Shown in pieces: positions 8,109-16,604 of a stretch of DNA of 52,141 nucleotides. A model generated the notes under the pieces. That model searched no databases. It had not been told where the DNA came from and saw nothing but the letters and a program-made list of their open reading frames with translations. The stretch comes from a virus. A program made the position numbers and the translations under genes. The number at the start of each line of letters is the position of its first letter. Positions within the stretch are counted from its first letter, which is position 1. Location: positions 1 to 52,141 of the IMG/VR virus record IMGVR_UViG_3300031957_000416. One strand, written 5' to 3'.

Positions 8109-9026
8109 TTAGTCAATTAAAATGTGTTCTGCGATCAAAGCGTCTGATCTTAGAACTTTTCTGCCAAAGACATGTAAGCCTCTAACAACATCAGCAAATG
8201 ATTCTGTGTCTCTTACAACTTCCATTTTTGCAATATGGTTAGCAGTTGCAGTAGAAGACATGTGTCCAGAAAGCACTTTGAAGTAGTTAGATGTGCTTGA
8301 TGCAGCAAAGTTATTAGTTTGATACATAGTGAAGTTATGGATTTTTCCATTGTACACTTGACCATTTCTTAGTGGTCCAGCGGCTCCAGTAGTATCAGCC
8401 ATTAATTTACTGTTGGCTTTACCTAGTTCTTCATAGAAGTCAGGGCTTGCTAGAAACCATCTTCCTTCCATTGGAACATCAGCAGAGTCCAATCTTTTAG
8501 CGTGATTTGCGATTACGTTAATTGGGTCAATTTCAGGTGAACCAGCTAGAGACGTACCTTCTGCGTACGTTCCAACATCTTGTCCAGATCCATCTGATCC
8601 AACTGTAGTTCCTGCACCACTAAACATCGCAGCAATGATATTCTGATCATATGCATTTTTTAGAGCGTATGCACCAGATGATGATGCAACAGACTCAAAA
8701 TTCACATGAGAATGTCTTTCTTCGATATCATCCACTTTAAATGCAAAAGCATTTGCTTGGTCAACAACCAAAGTAATTTGATCGTCTGCAAGTTCTTGTG
8801 TATTGATAACGGAGCCACGAGTGTAACTAGCTACAGTAACCACGGGTTCTTTGATAATTCTTACCGTGTCACCAAAATTTTCAATTTCTCCAGCATAGTC
8901 GGTGTTTGTAATATCTTCAACAACCGAAGCCGTACGGAAAAACTTTTGAACCTTCTGGCTATATATTTCAGGTATGAAGTTATCATTAGGCAGGTTAGCG
9001 TAACCTGCTGCTCTTGATACTGCCAT
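8109..9026 (-). CDS. Major capsid protein (HK97-fold type, 305 aa)
   Basis: Length (305), position directly after the scaffold gene, and content support the major coat protein. The N-terminal arm (F-I-P-E-I-Y-S-Q-K-V-Q-K-F-F-R) leads to a segment like the E-loop (F-G-D-T-V-R-I-I-K-E-P). It is followed by D-D-I-E-E-R-H near the helix with H-V-N-F-E-S, a common pattern in podovirus coats. A good AGGAG site precedes the ATG. Codon choice has somewhat more C-ending codons than neighbours, as expected for the most expressed gene. The fold is inferred from pattern. Confidence 0.9.
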   Translation of the reverse strand: MAVSRAAGYANLPNDNFIPEIYSQKVQKFFRTASVVEDITNTDYAGEIENFGDTVRIIKEPVVTVASYTRGSVINTQELADDQITLVVDQANAFAFKVDDIEERHSHVNFESVASSSGAYALKNAYDQNIIAAMFSGAGTTVGSDGSGQDVGTYAEGTSLAGSPEIDPINVIANHAKRLDSADVPMEGRWFLASPDFYEELGKANSKLMADTTGAAGPLRNGQVYNGKIHNFTMYQTNNFAASSTSNYFKVLSGHMSSTATANHIAKMEVVRDTESFADVVRGLHVFGRKVLRSDALIAEHILID

Positions 9027-9051
9027 AATTATTCTCCTTTATAGCGTTAAG

Positions 9052-9939
9052 TTAAAGTTGATTTTTTATACGACCTTCTCTTCTTGCTTGCATAATTTCT
9101 TTTTCATACTTATCAAACTCCGCAGGTTTTAACCTTGAAATTTCACTAGTAGTCCAAATTTTCTTTTCAGCTACGTTTATTTGATTTCCCTTTTTAGTAG
9201 CAGTTACTGCTTTAGCGGCATCTTTCTTTTTAGATTCAGATTTAGATTTTGTTTTAGCAATACCTGCATCCATCTTATAAAGATCAATAGCCCTTGCAGC
9301 TAAGTCTGCATTATCTGGGTTATCATATAACCATCCTTGAATTGTTGCGTCTTGTTTCGATGCCCAGTCATGAAAATTATCTGTGGCACGAATTTCTGCA
9401 AAATCAGGATGTCGTTTTAAAAGTTCAACTTCTGCTTTTTCTTTAGCAATTTGTACTTGCTGTCCTTGCAAAAATTGAAATTTCTCTTCAAGTTTTTTAG
9501 CACGTTCATCCGCTTGGTTCAAAGCAACTGATTGTATAACATCGTATACTTCAGGATACTTTTGTCTCCACTCTTCAAGTTCATTAGGATCTTTAGGTGG
9601 AAGCATTTTATTAGTACTCTGCTCTATCTGAGTTTTTAACTTTGTAACTTCGTTCTTATGACTGCTTAAAGTTTTGTCGTAATGGCGTTTAAGATCATCA
9701 TAACGTTTCTTAAAAGCCTTTTCCTCGGCTGTTACAGGGCGTTCTTCAGGAGTAGCCTCTTCTTGGGTGTCCTGTTGTTCGGTAGCTGTACCAGTATCCT
9801 TATCATCGAGATCTCTTCTGTACTTATTTTGATAAGGTGTAGGCTCAAGTATTTCCTCTACTTGATCCTGTTCAACTTCAGTTTCTTCTATTTGTTCTTC
9901 TATAGATTCTTCTAAAGCCTCTTGTGTTTCTTCAACCAT
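9052..9939 (-). CDS. Capsid scaffolding protein (295 aa)
   Basis: The N-terminal ~100 residues are extremely acidic (E-E-S-I-E-E-Q-I-E-E-T-E, many E/Q). They are followed by a long charged coiled coil (residues ~80-190: R-Y-D-D-L-K-R-H-Y-D-K-T-L, then K-L-K-T-Q-I-E) and a basic C-terminus (K-T-K-S-K-S-E-S-K-K-K, ending R-R-E-G-R-I-K-N-Q). Acidic coil plus basic, coat-binding tail is the classic podovirus scaffold layout. The gene immediately precedes the major capsid gene in transcription order. Function call rests on composition and synteny. Confidence 0.85.
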   Translation of the reverse strand: MVEETQEALEESIEEQIEETEVEQDQVEEILEPTPYQNKYRRDLDDKDTGTATEQQDTQEEATPEERPVTAEEKAFKKRYDDLKRHYDKTLSSHKNEVTKLKTQIEQSTNKMLPPKDPNELEEWRQKYPEVYDVIQSVALNQADERAKKLEEKFQFLQGQQVQIAKEKAEVELLKRHPDFAEIRATDNFHDWASKQDATIQGWLYDNPDNADLAARAIDLYKMDAGIAKTKSKSESKKKDAAKAVTATKKGNQINVAEKKIWTTSEISRLKPAEFDKYEKEIMQARREGRIKNQL

Positions 9940-9991
9940 ATTGTCCTCCTAGTTGAGTTGGGTGCCTTATGGGAAGGGTAGCCCTCGTGTG

Positions 9992-10441
9992 CTAGACCAT
10001 GCCTGTTGGCATAGGTCCAGGTGGCACGTTAGTTTGTGGTGCACCTTGTGGTGCTCCGCCTAATCCACCTTGTGGTGAACTAGGAATCTCTTGTTGTCCT
10101 TTTGAAGCAAAATCTTGTCCCATCATTGAAACAGAATCTTCAATAGTTTCTGCAGGATATGCACTTGCAACTACAGAAACTGGAATATTTACAGTAGGTT
10201 CTTCTGGACCTATATCATTAAGTGCACCAGCAATTTCTGGACCAAATAATTCAGCCAATGCTTGCTTTAAGCCTGGAGTTAAATGCTGTTCTAAAATTTG
10301 CATAGTTCCTTCAGACGCATTTTGTAGTACTCTATTAAATTCTTCAGGGTTAATGTTTATACCTGCAGTAGGTGCCATTTCTTGTTCTGGCATCGTAGCC
10401 TGTTCAGGTGCCATCATTCCTTGTGGGGGCATCATTGCCAT
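9992..10441 (-). CDS. Met/Pro/Gln-rich protein upstream of scaffold (149 aa)
   Basis: A low-complexity protein: the N-terminus (M-M-P-P-Q-G-M-M-A-P-E-Q) and C-terminus (G-A-P-Q-G-A-P-Q-T-N-V-P) are Pro/Gly/Gln/Met-rich. The middle (about 28-105) is folded-looking and acidic (L-Q-N-A-S-E-G-T-M-Q-I-L-E-Q, A-L-A-E-L-F-G-P-E-I). It sits between the Hint-domain gene and the scaffold gene, with a one-base overlap to the former. Small proteins of this composition are common next to portals of marine podoviruses. The role is unknown; a head-assembly factor is plausible. Confidence 0.6.
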   Translation of the reverse strand: MAMMPPQGMMAPEQATMPEQEMAPTAGININPEEFNRVLQNASEGTMQILEQHLTPGLKQALAELFGPEIAGALNDIGPEEPTVNIPVSVVASAYPAETIEDSVSMMGQDFASKGQQEIPSSPQGGLGGAPQGAPQTNVPPGPMPTGMV

Positions 10442-12033
10442 TATGCTTCTCCTCTTAATTTTTTATTTAAATTCTGTTTTACTTTTTCAAAATATGGTGC
10501 CCAATCATCATCAGATCCTGTTTCAAAGTCTCCAAATTCTATATCATGAATCCATATTCTATTGTTAGAAGTTTTAAATGTATATACAGGTTCTACTCTA
10601 TCAGTAAGAATTCCATGCTTACTATCTTCTACTTCAATAAATTGATTATCTTCTATTACCCAGTGTGATCCAGAAACTAATACGCCTTTGTAGTTATAAA
10701 TATTTTGTGGCATAAATTCCATTTTAGCCTGTACAATACCGCCTCTAGTTTCTTCACCAATTTCAATACTTGTAATTTCTTTTGTAGTGCCATCAGCCAT
10801 TTGAACAGCAGTGCCTTCAACGAAACATCCTGATGGACCTCCGCCTCCTTGGCCTCCTTGACCACTACCTCCATCTCCTTTACTAGAACTTGGATCTCTA
10901 AATGATTTTGCCTCTGTTCTTTGTTGATCTGTCATAGAACCTGCACCTGATTGTGGCCCAGTTGGTCCACTTGGTGTACTTGATGTACTTGTGTCTTTAT
11001 CTTGACCACCTTGATCAGATTTTTTAGTTTTTACAGGTTTTACATTTCCAAATCTATCTGTATAAGTAACTACGCCTTTGTAGTTGCCTGTTTTAGGATC
11101 ATATCCATATCCAACTAATCCTGAAGCAACTTGATCGTTTATTTCTTTTTGTTTGTCTGCTGCTTTTTTAGCTAATTCTCTTTCTACTTCTCGTCTTCTT
11201 TCAAGTTCATCTAATAGTGCTTTTTCTCTTGCTGCCTCTGCTGCTTTTTCTGCTGCCTCTGCCTCTTCGCCTTCTCTTCTTTCAGTTATACTGCCACTAA
11301 ATAAATCAGTAGATAATGCACCTACATCTTGCGGTGTAGTAGCACCAGGTTGTGTAGGCCTTCTAGTAGGTACCATACCACTACTATCTAGTATATTAGA
11401 AAAGGCATCAGATAAATATCCTGGAATATTTTTATCTTCTGCCAATGCTTCTATTTGACTAGTGCTTAATCCTTTAGCGATAGTTCCATCTTCAATTTGA
11501 TCTTTAATTTTTTGTTCTGCTTTTTCTTGGTTAGCTTGATTTAAGAATCCTAAACCAGCACCTAAAAGTGGATTTACACCAGACAATACTTTTCCAAAAA
11601 CAAAATTTGCAACTTTAGCCCCTGTTCCTGGATAAGCAGTTGACATTAGTCCTTCTAAACTATTAGGATCTACAGTATTACCTGCATTAAATCCTCCTGC
11701 TCCTCCTTGAAAGTTTGAACTATAGGGATTATTTTCTCCGCCACCACGTTCAGTAATGGACATTTGAGTAGTTGTAGTTGTATCTTCACCTGTATCTTCA
11801 TCTGTATCATCATCTGTATCATCTGATGTTACAGGATCAACATCTAGTTCTGTTATAGGAGTAGTTAACATTTTTTGTAGATCTACTCCATCAGTAGAGG
11901 CAGACACTATTGGAGTATACTCATATTTTATTTTATATACTCCAGTAGTTGGATCTTGTTTTAACACTTGTTTATATGTAGGTAACCTACCTGTCCTAGG
12001 GTCTATCGAAGGTGGTGTATCATATAAAGCCAT
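10441..12033 (-). CDS. Virion-region protein with C-terminal Hint (intein-like) domain (530 aa)
   Basis: Residues 1-400 are low complexity: an Asp/Thr-rich stretch (residues ~95-115), an Ala/Glu/Arg helix (~265-300) and a Gly/Ser/Gln-rich linker. Residues 403-530 look like a Hint domain: Cys403-F-V-E-G-T-A-V-Q-M-A-D-G opening, G-S-H-W-V block at ~454-458, and a last block I-W-I-H-D-I-E-F-G-D near 491-500. Hint domains can cleave at their leading Cys. No following Asn-Cys/Ser splice junction is visible, so cleavage rather than splicing would be expected. It lies between portal and scaffold. Hint call is good; activity is inferred. Confidence 0.7.
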   Translation of the reverse strand: MALYDTPPSIDPRTGRLPTYKQVLKQDPTTGVYKIKYEYTPIVSASTDGVDLQKMLTTPITELDVDPVTSDDTDDDTDEDTGEDTTTTTQMSITERGGGENNPYSSNFQGGAGGFNAGNTVDPNSLEGLMSTAYPGTGAKVANFVFGKVLSGVNPLLGAGLGFLNQANQEKAEQKIKDQIEDGTIAKGLSTSQIEALAEDKNIPGYLSDAFSNILDSSGMVPTRRPTQPGATTPQDVGALSTDLFSGSITERREGEEAEAAEKAAEAAREKALLDELERRREVERELAKKAADKQKEINDQVASGLVGYGYDPKTGNYKGVVTYTDRFGNVKPVKTKKSDQGGQDKDTSTSSTPSGPTGPQSGAGSMTDQQRTEAKSFRDPSSSKGDGGSGQGGQGGGGPSGCFVEGTAVQMADGTTKEITSIEIGEETRGGIVQAKMEFMPQNIYNYKGVLVSGSHWVIEDNQFIEVEDSKHGILTDRVEPVYTFKTSNNRIWIHDIEFGDFETGSDDDWAPYFEKVKQNLNKKLRGEA

Positions 12034-12258
12034 TTAAAAAAATCTCCTACTTTTACTATCTTTCTTGTCCAGTTGCTGTTCTAGGTGCAACAGGTGGCGT
12101 AGAGAACTGATCTTCCCCTGGCTGCGGAACAGCTCCTGCTCCGATGTTGCCACCTCCAACTCCCGTTGCGTCTGCTGGATTTGCACCTGGAGGTATTCCT
12201 TGAGCACCTCCCATATTTTCTTGTTGTTGATTAGTAGCTTGAGCTTGTTGATTTCCAT
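12034..12258 (-). CDS. Small coiled-coil protein overlapping the portal 3' end (74 aa)
   Basis: A second frame overlaps the last 203 bases of the portal gene and extends 22 bases past it. It encodes a convincing amphipathic protein (W-E-V-L-K-E-Y-L-Q-V-Q-I, then E-L-F-R-S-Q-G-K-I-S-S-L-R). In the same bases the portal frame encodes only Gly/Pro/Ala/Gln-rich low complexity. Short proteins with the pattern E-x-x-R-x-Q-G-x-I-x-x-L-R follow portals in other podoviruses, as far as I recall. The following Hint gene begins one base after its stop. I think both frames are translated. Confidence 0.6.
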   Translation of the reverse strand: MEINKLKLLINNKKIWEVLKEYLQVQIQQTQRELEVATSEQELFRSQGKISSLRHLLHLEQQLDKKDSKSRRFF

Positions 12259-14200
12259 TTGTCATCCCCATTATTTTAGCAAATAGTTGTGCATGTTCAG
12301 GGTCATTAATTAATTGATCAGGATCAATATCTAATGACTTTGCAATTTCTTTTAATATAGAATGCCATCTTACAAACGGTGCAATATTAGGATTATTTGC
12401 TGTTTGCATAAATGTCATTAATCTTTGTGATCTAACTTCTTTTTGCATCAGAGATGATGTACCTCTTGCTTTAACTTCTAGATCACCTTTAATTGGTTCT
12501 ACATCAGAATTAAATTGCATATTCCATGCGAATAAAGTATCACCAAGGGGTTTCAGTAAATAGTCGTCTATATTTTTTACTACTGTTTTAATACTTAATG
12601 CAGCTGCTCCCATAAGCATTGACATACCTGCAGCTGTTCTTGTTGTTGATTGAACACCAGTTGCACCATGTGAATACGATGGTATACCTGTTGATTCATC
12701 TGCAAGTTGTCTAAACTTATCAAACATCATTAAATTTTCTGGTGCTGTATTAGGAAACTTTAATCCGTTAATTGCAGTTCCTGTTACACCAGACTGTCTT
12801 CTAAATATTTTACCAGGATGTATTGACATATCTTGTCCTGGTACTAATTGTGTTTCGTCTATATCAAATACTAAGTTACCTGCTAATGCTAAATTATCAA
12901 TAGCCATTCTTGCATGGCCATTCATTACCATCTGTGCATCTTCCATATTTTCTGGTATACCTACACCAAAAAATTGATATGGATTTATTTCATATGGGCA
13001 TACATGAAATGGTATTCTTTCAGGAGTAAATGGATTTAGTACTAATCGTAAAACATGTCCGTTACATATCCATGCATTTATTTGAACTTCATCTAACTCT
13101 TCAAAGTCTTCATCAAGTTCTAAGCCTGCTTGTTCTGCAAGGGCTGTATCCATTGTTCCCCAGTATTCGTATATCTCATACCTTTGTTTTTTAAGATCAT
13201 CAACATTTTCTCTATCAAGCAGCGCAGTTTCAAAACCTCTAACTTCATAGTTTGCACCCATTCTTAAACATTCTCTTATAGCTTCTTTTCTAAAGTATGG
13301 TCTGTTTTTTAAATCTCTTAATTGTGCTCTATTTAAAGAATGTCTTTGAATTACATAATCACAATCTTCTATGCTTGTAGCATCAGGGTCTGGATAAAAA
13401 TCCCAAAGACTTACAGCTTCTAGTTTTGGTACAGATTTGACTGATGGGTTATACATAGACTCTCCACTTTCTTCGTCTTTATCCCATCTATGTAAAGTTT
13501 TATCATGTGTAAATGGACCTTTAAGAACTCCAGTACCAAGTAAAACCATTTCAAACAATACATGCCGTAGCATAGTAATTGCAGAAGTTTCTTCTAGCTG
13601 ATCATGTATTAGCTTTTGTAAATTTTCTGCAGCTTCTCTTGCTGGCTCTATCTGTTCTATCTGAGGAGACTGTGGAGAAGGTCCCTCAACAAAATTTAAA
13701 CCTTCATATTCTTTTGATAAGCCTCTTAATAAATCACTTGTTGTTGTGCCAGGAGCCATTTCTTTTCCATCTCCTGGAAATCCATACAGATCTACTACGT
13801 TATCTTCTTCTTCTTCAGGTTCATTATCTTGTTTAGTTCTTGCATATTCTGCAATACCATCAGGTACAGTTGTAGGTTCTATTCCAATAGGAAATTTTCC
13901 TGTTGAAAATAAAACTTCTATCAGTTGTCCAAAAGCAGCTAGAACTTTAGTTTTAGTTATTTTAACAAAGACTCTTGATTTCTCTTTTTCAGTAAAAGAC
14001 ATATCAGAACCATACAAACCTCTATAGTTTCTATATGCTCTTAGCCAACGACTTTCATCAAAAAGTCTAGCGTCTTCTGCCCTAAAAAATCTTTCTTTAA
14101 CTAATCCTTGAAGACTTGAAAAATCTTCATAACTATCTTCTTTTTCTTCTGGCTCTCCTAGTCCCAGAACTGTATCATCTGGGTTGTTTACATCAGCCAT
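12056..14200 (-). CDS. Portal protein (714 aa)
   Basis: A 714-residue podovirus-type portal. The N-terminus has F-D-E-S-R-W-L-R-A-Y-R-N-Y-R-G-L-Y-G, a usual portal opening. The central region has a conserved-looking W-D-F-Y-P-D-P block (near residue 258) and the P-F-H-V-C-P-Y / N-P-Y-Q-F-F-G-V-G-I-P-E stretch near 395-415. The helical domain follows (S-T-T-R-T-A-A-G-M-S near 518), and the tail is Gly/Pro/Gln-rich. It lies after the terminase genes in transcription order. Twelve copies form the DNA channel at one capsid vertex. Confidence 0.9.
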   Translation of the reverse strand: MADVNNPDDTVLGLGEPEEKEDSYEDFSSLQGLVKERFFRAEDARLFDESRWLRAYRNYRGLYGSDMSFTEKEKSRVFVKITKTKVLAAFGQLIEVLFSTGKFPIGIEPTTVPDGIAEYARTKQDNEPEEEEDNVVDLYGFPGDGKEMAPGTTTSDLLRGLSKEYEGLNFVEGPSPQSPQIEQIEPAREAAENLQKLIHDQLEETSAITMLRHVLFEMVLLGTGVLKGPFTHDKTLHRWDKDEESGESMYNPSVKSVPKLEAVSLWDFYPDPDATSIEDCDYVIQRHSLNRAQLRDLKNRPYFRKEAIRECLRMGANYEVRGFETALLDRENVDDLKKQRYEIYEYWGTMDTALAEQAGLELDEDFEELDEVQINAWICNGHVLRLVLNPFTPERIPFHVCPYEINPYQFFGVGIPENMEDAQMVMNGHARMAIDNLALAGNLVFDIDETQLVPGQDMSIHPGKIFRRQSGVTGTAINGLKFPNTAPENLMMFDKFRQLADESTGIPSYSHGATGVQSTTRTAAGMSMLMGAAALSIKTVVKNIDDYLLKPLGDTLFAWNMQFNSDVEPIKGDLEVKARGTSSLMQKEVRSQRLMTFMQTANNPNIAPFVRWHSILKEIAKSLDIDPDQLINDPEHAQLFAKIMGMTNGNQQAQATNQQQENMGGAQGIPPGANPADATGVGGGNIGAGAVPQPGEDQFSTPPVAPRTATGQER

Positions 14201-14209
14201 TTAAATACC

Positions 14210-14392
14210 TTAGTAATCTCTTTCATCAGCTAGTGAAAAAATCTTGCCGTCAACCGTATTAGTTTTCACTTTTGGTGCATCAACATTTTCTCCACCTACT
14301 TCATCAGCAGGAAGGTTCATAGGATCGTTACCAGTTTTTGCACTAGGAACTTCGTCTAAATCACCTTGCTTATATTTTTTCATGATGTCCAT
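14210..14392 (-). CDS. Hypothetical acidic protein (60 aa)
   Basis: A 60-residue hydrophilic protein (MDIMKKYKQGDLDEVPSAKT...) without hydrophobic core, cysteines or membrane segment, so probably unfolded alone. It has a reasonable ribosome site (GGAG upstream) and sits between the HExxH protein (1-base gap) and the portal (9-base gap), fully consistent with the packed late operon. Nothing in it points to a function. Confidence 0.6.
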   Translation of the reverse strand: MDIMKKYKQGDLDEVPSAKTGNDPMNLPADEVGGENVDAPKVKTNTVDGKIFSLADERDY

Positions 14393-14393
14393 G

Positions 14394-14762
14394 TTATTTC
14401 TCCTTATGTTTAGTTTTTGATAGTGACTCTTGTATAAATTTTAAGAGCCATGGATTATCTCGTAAGACAATATGTATTTGGTTAGCCAATGTATTTGTAA
14501 CAACTTCTTCTTTATCTTCATCTGATAATGGATTAGATTTAGTTGTAAGCCCACCAACGTAACAACACGCATGTAATACTTCATGAATTACTGTATTTAA
14601 TAAATCGTGTCGTTCTAAATTTGTATTTATTTGTATTTTATTTTCTCTTTGCAAATAATGACCATAGCAATCTGTAAGATTATCTGTTCTAAAATCTGCA
14701 TCTTTTAATTCAATAGTTAGATCTTGAAATCCAACTCTTAATTTTTTTCCATCTATATCCAT
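14394..14762 (-). CDS. Putative small zinc metallopeptidase (HExxH, 122 aa)
   Basis: The motif T-V-I-H60-E61-V-L-H64-A-C-C matches the HExxH zinc-binding and catalytic signature. It is preceded by a strand-like N-K-I-Q-I-N-T-N-L and followed ~20 residues later by an acidic helix (D-K-E-E-V-V-T-N, residues 83-90) that could give the third ligand. This is the minimal layout of compact ImmA/IrrE- or SprT-like gluzincins. The gene overlaps the large terminase by one base and precedes the portal, so it is expressed with head genes. Substrate unknown: head maturation or a host protein are both possible. Motif is seen; protease activity inferred. Confidence 0.65.
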   Translation of the reverse strand: MDIDGKKLRVGFQDLTIELKDADFRTDNLTDCYGHYLQRENKIQINTNLERHDLLNTVIHEVLHACCYVGGLTTKSNPLSDEDKEEVVTNTLANQIHIVLRDNPWLLKFIQESLSKTKHKEK

Positions 14763-16378
14763 TAGTATCCAAACATCCTATCTGCTGGTGTATATTGTTT
14801 ATTAGAATTAAAACTTGATAAGCCAATTCCGTGTGGATTAATGGGGCGAGACATGCATCCATATCTTAGTGCATCGTAAGCATGATCTTCTGCGTGCGTA
14901 TCAACATCTTCTGGATTGTTTTTATCGCATGGTAAAAGTGGTAGTGTTCGTATTAAGTTAACACAGTTGTTAAAAATAAATAACGATGGTTTAGCTTCAT
15001 TATTTTTTTCTCTAACAGATAGTCGTTTGTGTATTTCCAGTTTACCGTTGATACGACTTCTTGGTGATCTATCCGATGGTCTCCATCTACATCCTGTGTT
15101 GATCATCGTTTCTGCAATACTTGGACCAACATCACCTCTTCGTGCCCAAGTACTTGAATCTAGAACTCCATATCTTATATATTCTTTATGTTCTAAATCT
15201 AAAACTTGTTGTGCAAATAAATCTGCTGTAACTTTTTTTGTGTACAATTCTCTATAGATATATAAATTATTATCAAAATCTATAGCAAACCATAATACAC
15301 AAGCAGGTGAAGAATATCCCCAGTCACATGCTCTAAACTTATGCCAGTTTCTAGGTAGTTCAAATGGTTCTAAAACATGAACCGCTTTGTTAAACTCTGG
15401 GAAAGCTGCATCTTCATACGCTCCCCAATCTCCATCTAGAAATTGTTTTCTTTGCACTTCAGGCAAAGAAGCTAGCATAATATAATAATCCTCTGTTTGC
15501 ATCAGATATGGATTATCTTGTAACTTAGCTGGTATAAATCTTCTTGTTATCTTTTTATTACCAACTGGAGTTTGTATATCAATATCAAACTTTGTATTAG
15601 GCACCGCTGGATCTACAAACATTTCTTTTACCCAAGTAGATCCTACATTTCCCGGGTTACCTGTTGCTCTCATAAACACTGGTATATCTGGATCAACTGA
15701 TCTAAGAGATGATCTTAGAAAGTTATAGATATCAGGAGTTGAATATTGTGGTAACTCATCAATTCCAATCCATGTATAAGACTGACCTTGATATCTAAGT
15801 GCGTCAGTAGTGTTTTCAGCATATCCAAATTCTATTTTAGCACCTGATGGAAATCTCCATTCTTTTTCCTGCTCTCTCCATTTAGCTCCAGGAAACGCTT
15901 TTGGATACAATTGTTGAGAATGATTTATTAAATCTCTCAACTCAGGCATAGAACGTCTAATCAATAGTGCTCTATGTTTTTGCCTATCACAATATCGTAG
16001 TGGATCAATAAGCATTGCATATGACTTACCACCACCTCTTGCTCCACCATAAAATACTTCACGTTCAGATGCTGCTAAGAACTGTGTTTGAGGCCCTTCA
16101 TTTGGTTTAAAGATTACTTCTTGTTCTTTAACAGCCTCTTTTACATTTGGTGGAACGTTATCTAATTCTTCTTCAACAAATATATTTTCTTTATTCTCTA
16201 ATATATTATCAGCTTTTTGTATAGCTTCTTTTTTATTTTTTAATTTCTTTTGTGCATTATGATAATTATCTTTTGCTTTTTGTACTTGTTTAGCTATATC
16301 ACTAATGCTAGCCTTTGCTGATCTTTTTGCTTTAGCTACTTTTTTCTTTTTAGGTTTAGGCGGTAGAACATCATTCAC
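14762..16378 (-). CDS. terL: Terminase large subunit (538 aa)
   Basis: The packaging motor and nuclease. Residues 1-90 are a Lys-rich, helical extension. The ATPase has a Walker A G-G-A-R-G-G-G-K-S (111-119), Walker B W-I-G-I-D-E (203-208, D207/E208 catalytic) and a coupling motif A-T-G-N-P-G (238-243). The RNase-H-like nuclease follows, with D352 in C-D-W-G-Y-S-S-P and D407 in V-L-D-S-S. Length is normal apart from the basic N-terminal extension. It overlaps the small DNA-binding gene upstream by 8 bases and the HExxH gene downstream by one. Confidence 0.95.
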   Translation of the reverse strand: MNDVLPPKPKKKKVAKAKRSAKASISDIAKQVQKAKDNYHNAQKKLKNKKEAIQKADNILENKENIFVEEELDNVPPNVKEAVKEQEVIFKPNEGPQTQFLAASEREVFYGGARGGGKSYAMLIDPLRYCDRQKHRALLIRRSMPELRDLINHSQQLYPKAFPGAKWREQEKEWRFPSGAKIEFGYAENTTDALRYQGQSYTWIGIDELPQYSTPDIYNFLRSSLRSVDPDIPVFMRATGNPGNVGSTWVKEMFVDPAVPNTKFDIDIQTPVGNKKITRRFIPAKLQDNPYLMQTEDYYIMLASLPEVQRKQFLDGDWGAYEDAAFPEFNKAVHVLEPFELPRNWHKFRACDWGYSSPACVLWFAIDFDNNLYIYRELYTKKVTADLFAQQVLDLEHKEYIRYGVLDSSTWARRGDVGPSIAETMINTGCRWRPSDRSPRSRINGKLEIHKRLSVREKNNEAKPSLFIFNNCVNLIRTLPLLPCDKNNPEDVDTHAEDHAYDALRYGCMSRPINPHGIGLSSFNSNKQYTPADRMFGY

Positions 16379-16604
16379 TTCTTGATAGCACCTTTCTTAA
16401 ACCTGGAGCAGAAATATATCTGCCTGTTTTTCTTTGCATCCATCCAGCAACTTCTCGATAGGAACAACTTTTAATATAATTTTTTGCCTGTTCTATAGCT
16501 TCAAGTTCTTCTGGAATTGGCTCTAATACTTTATCATCCTCTTCATTAACTTTATAACCAAAAGGAATTGTTCTTGATACTCTTTTTTTAAGTCCTAGTG
16601 TCAT
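16371..16604 (-). CDS. Small helix-turn-helix protein, recombinase-associated type (77 aa)
   Basis: The pattern I-P-F-G-Y-K-V (16-22), then P-I-P-E-E-L-E-A-I, then S-Y-R-E-V-A-G-W-M with G-R-Y-I-S-A-P-G-L-R-K-V-L resembles the DNA-binding segment after the catalytic domain of large serine recombinases. No catalytic domain is present. It is flanked by the two terminase genes, overlapping the small subunit by 4 bases and the large by 8. Here it most likely binds phage DNA in packaging or regulation, not recombination. The HTH reading is good; role inferred. Confidence 0.65.
   Translation of the reverse strand: MTLGLKKRVSRTIPFGYKVNEEDDKVLEPIPEELEAIEQAKNYIKSCSYREVAGWMQRKTGRYISAPGLRKVLSRSE

Noticed and set aside
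9940-9991. Terminator between the 149-aa gene and the scaffold gene
   Set aside because: AGGG-CTA-CCCT can form only a 4-bp stem and no U-run follows on the minus strand.
10677-10874. Minus-strand frame (65 codons) inside the Hint-domain gene
   Set aside because: Short shadow frame; the Hint reading of the same bases has clear conserved blocks.
12065-12286. Plus-strand frame (73 codons) opposite the portal end
   Set aside because: Cys/Trp/Ser/Arg-rich product typical of an antisense reading of Gln/Gly codons; it opposes two better-supported minus-strand frames.
16371-16604. Serine recombinase
   Set aside because: Only the C-terminal DNA-binding-like segment pattern is present; no catalytic Ser domain and the gene lies between the terminase subunits, so recombination is not supported.
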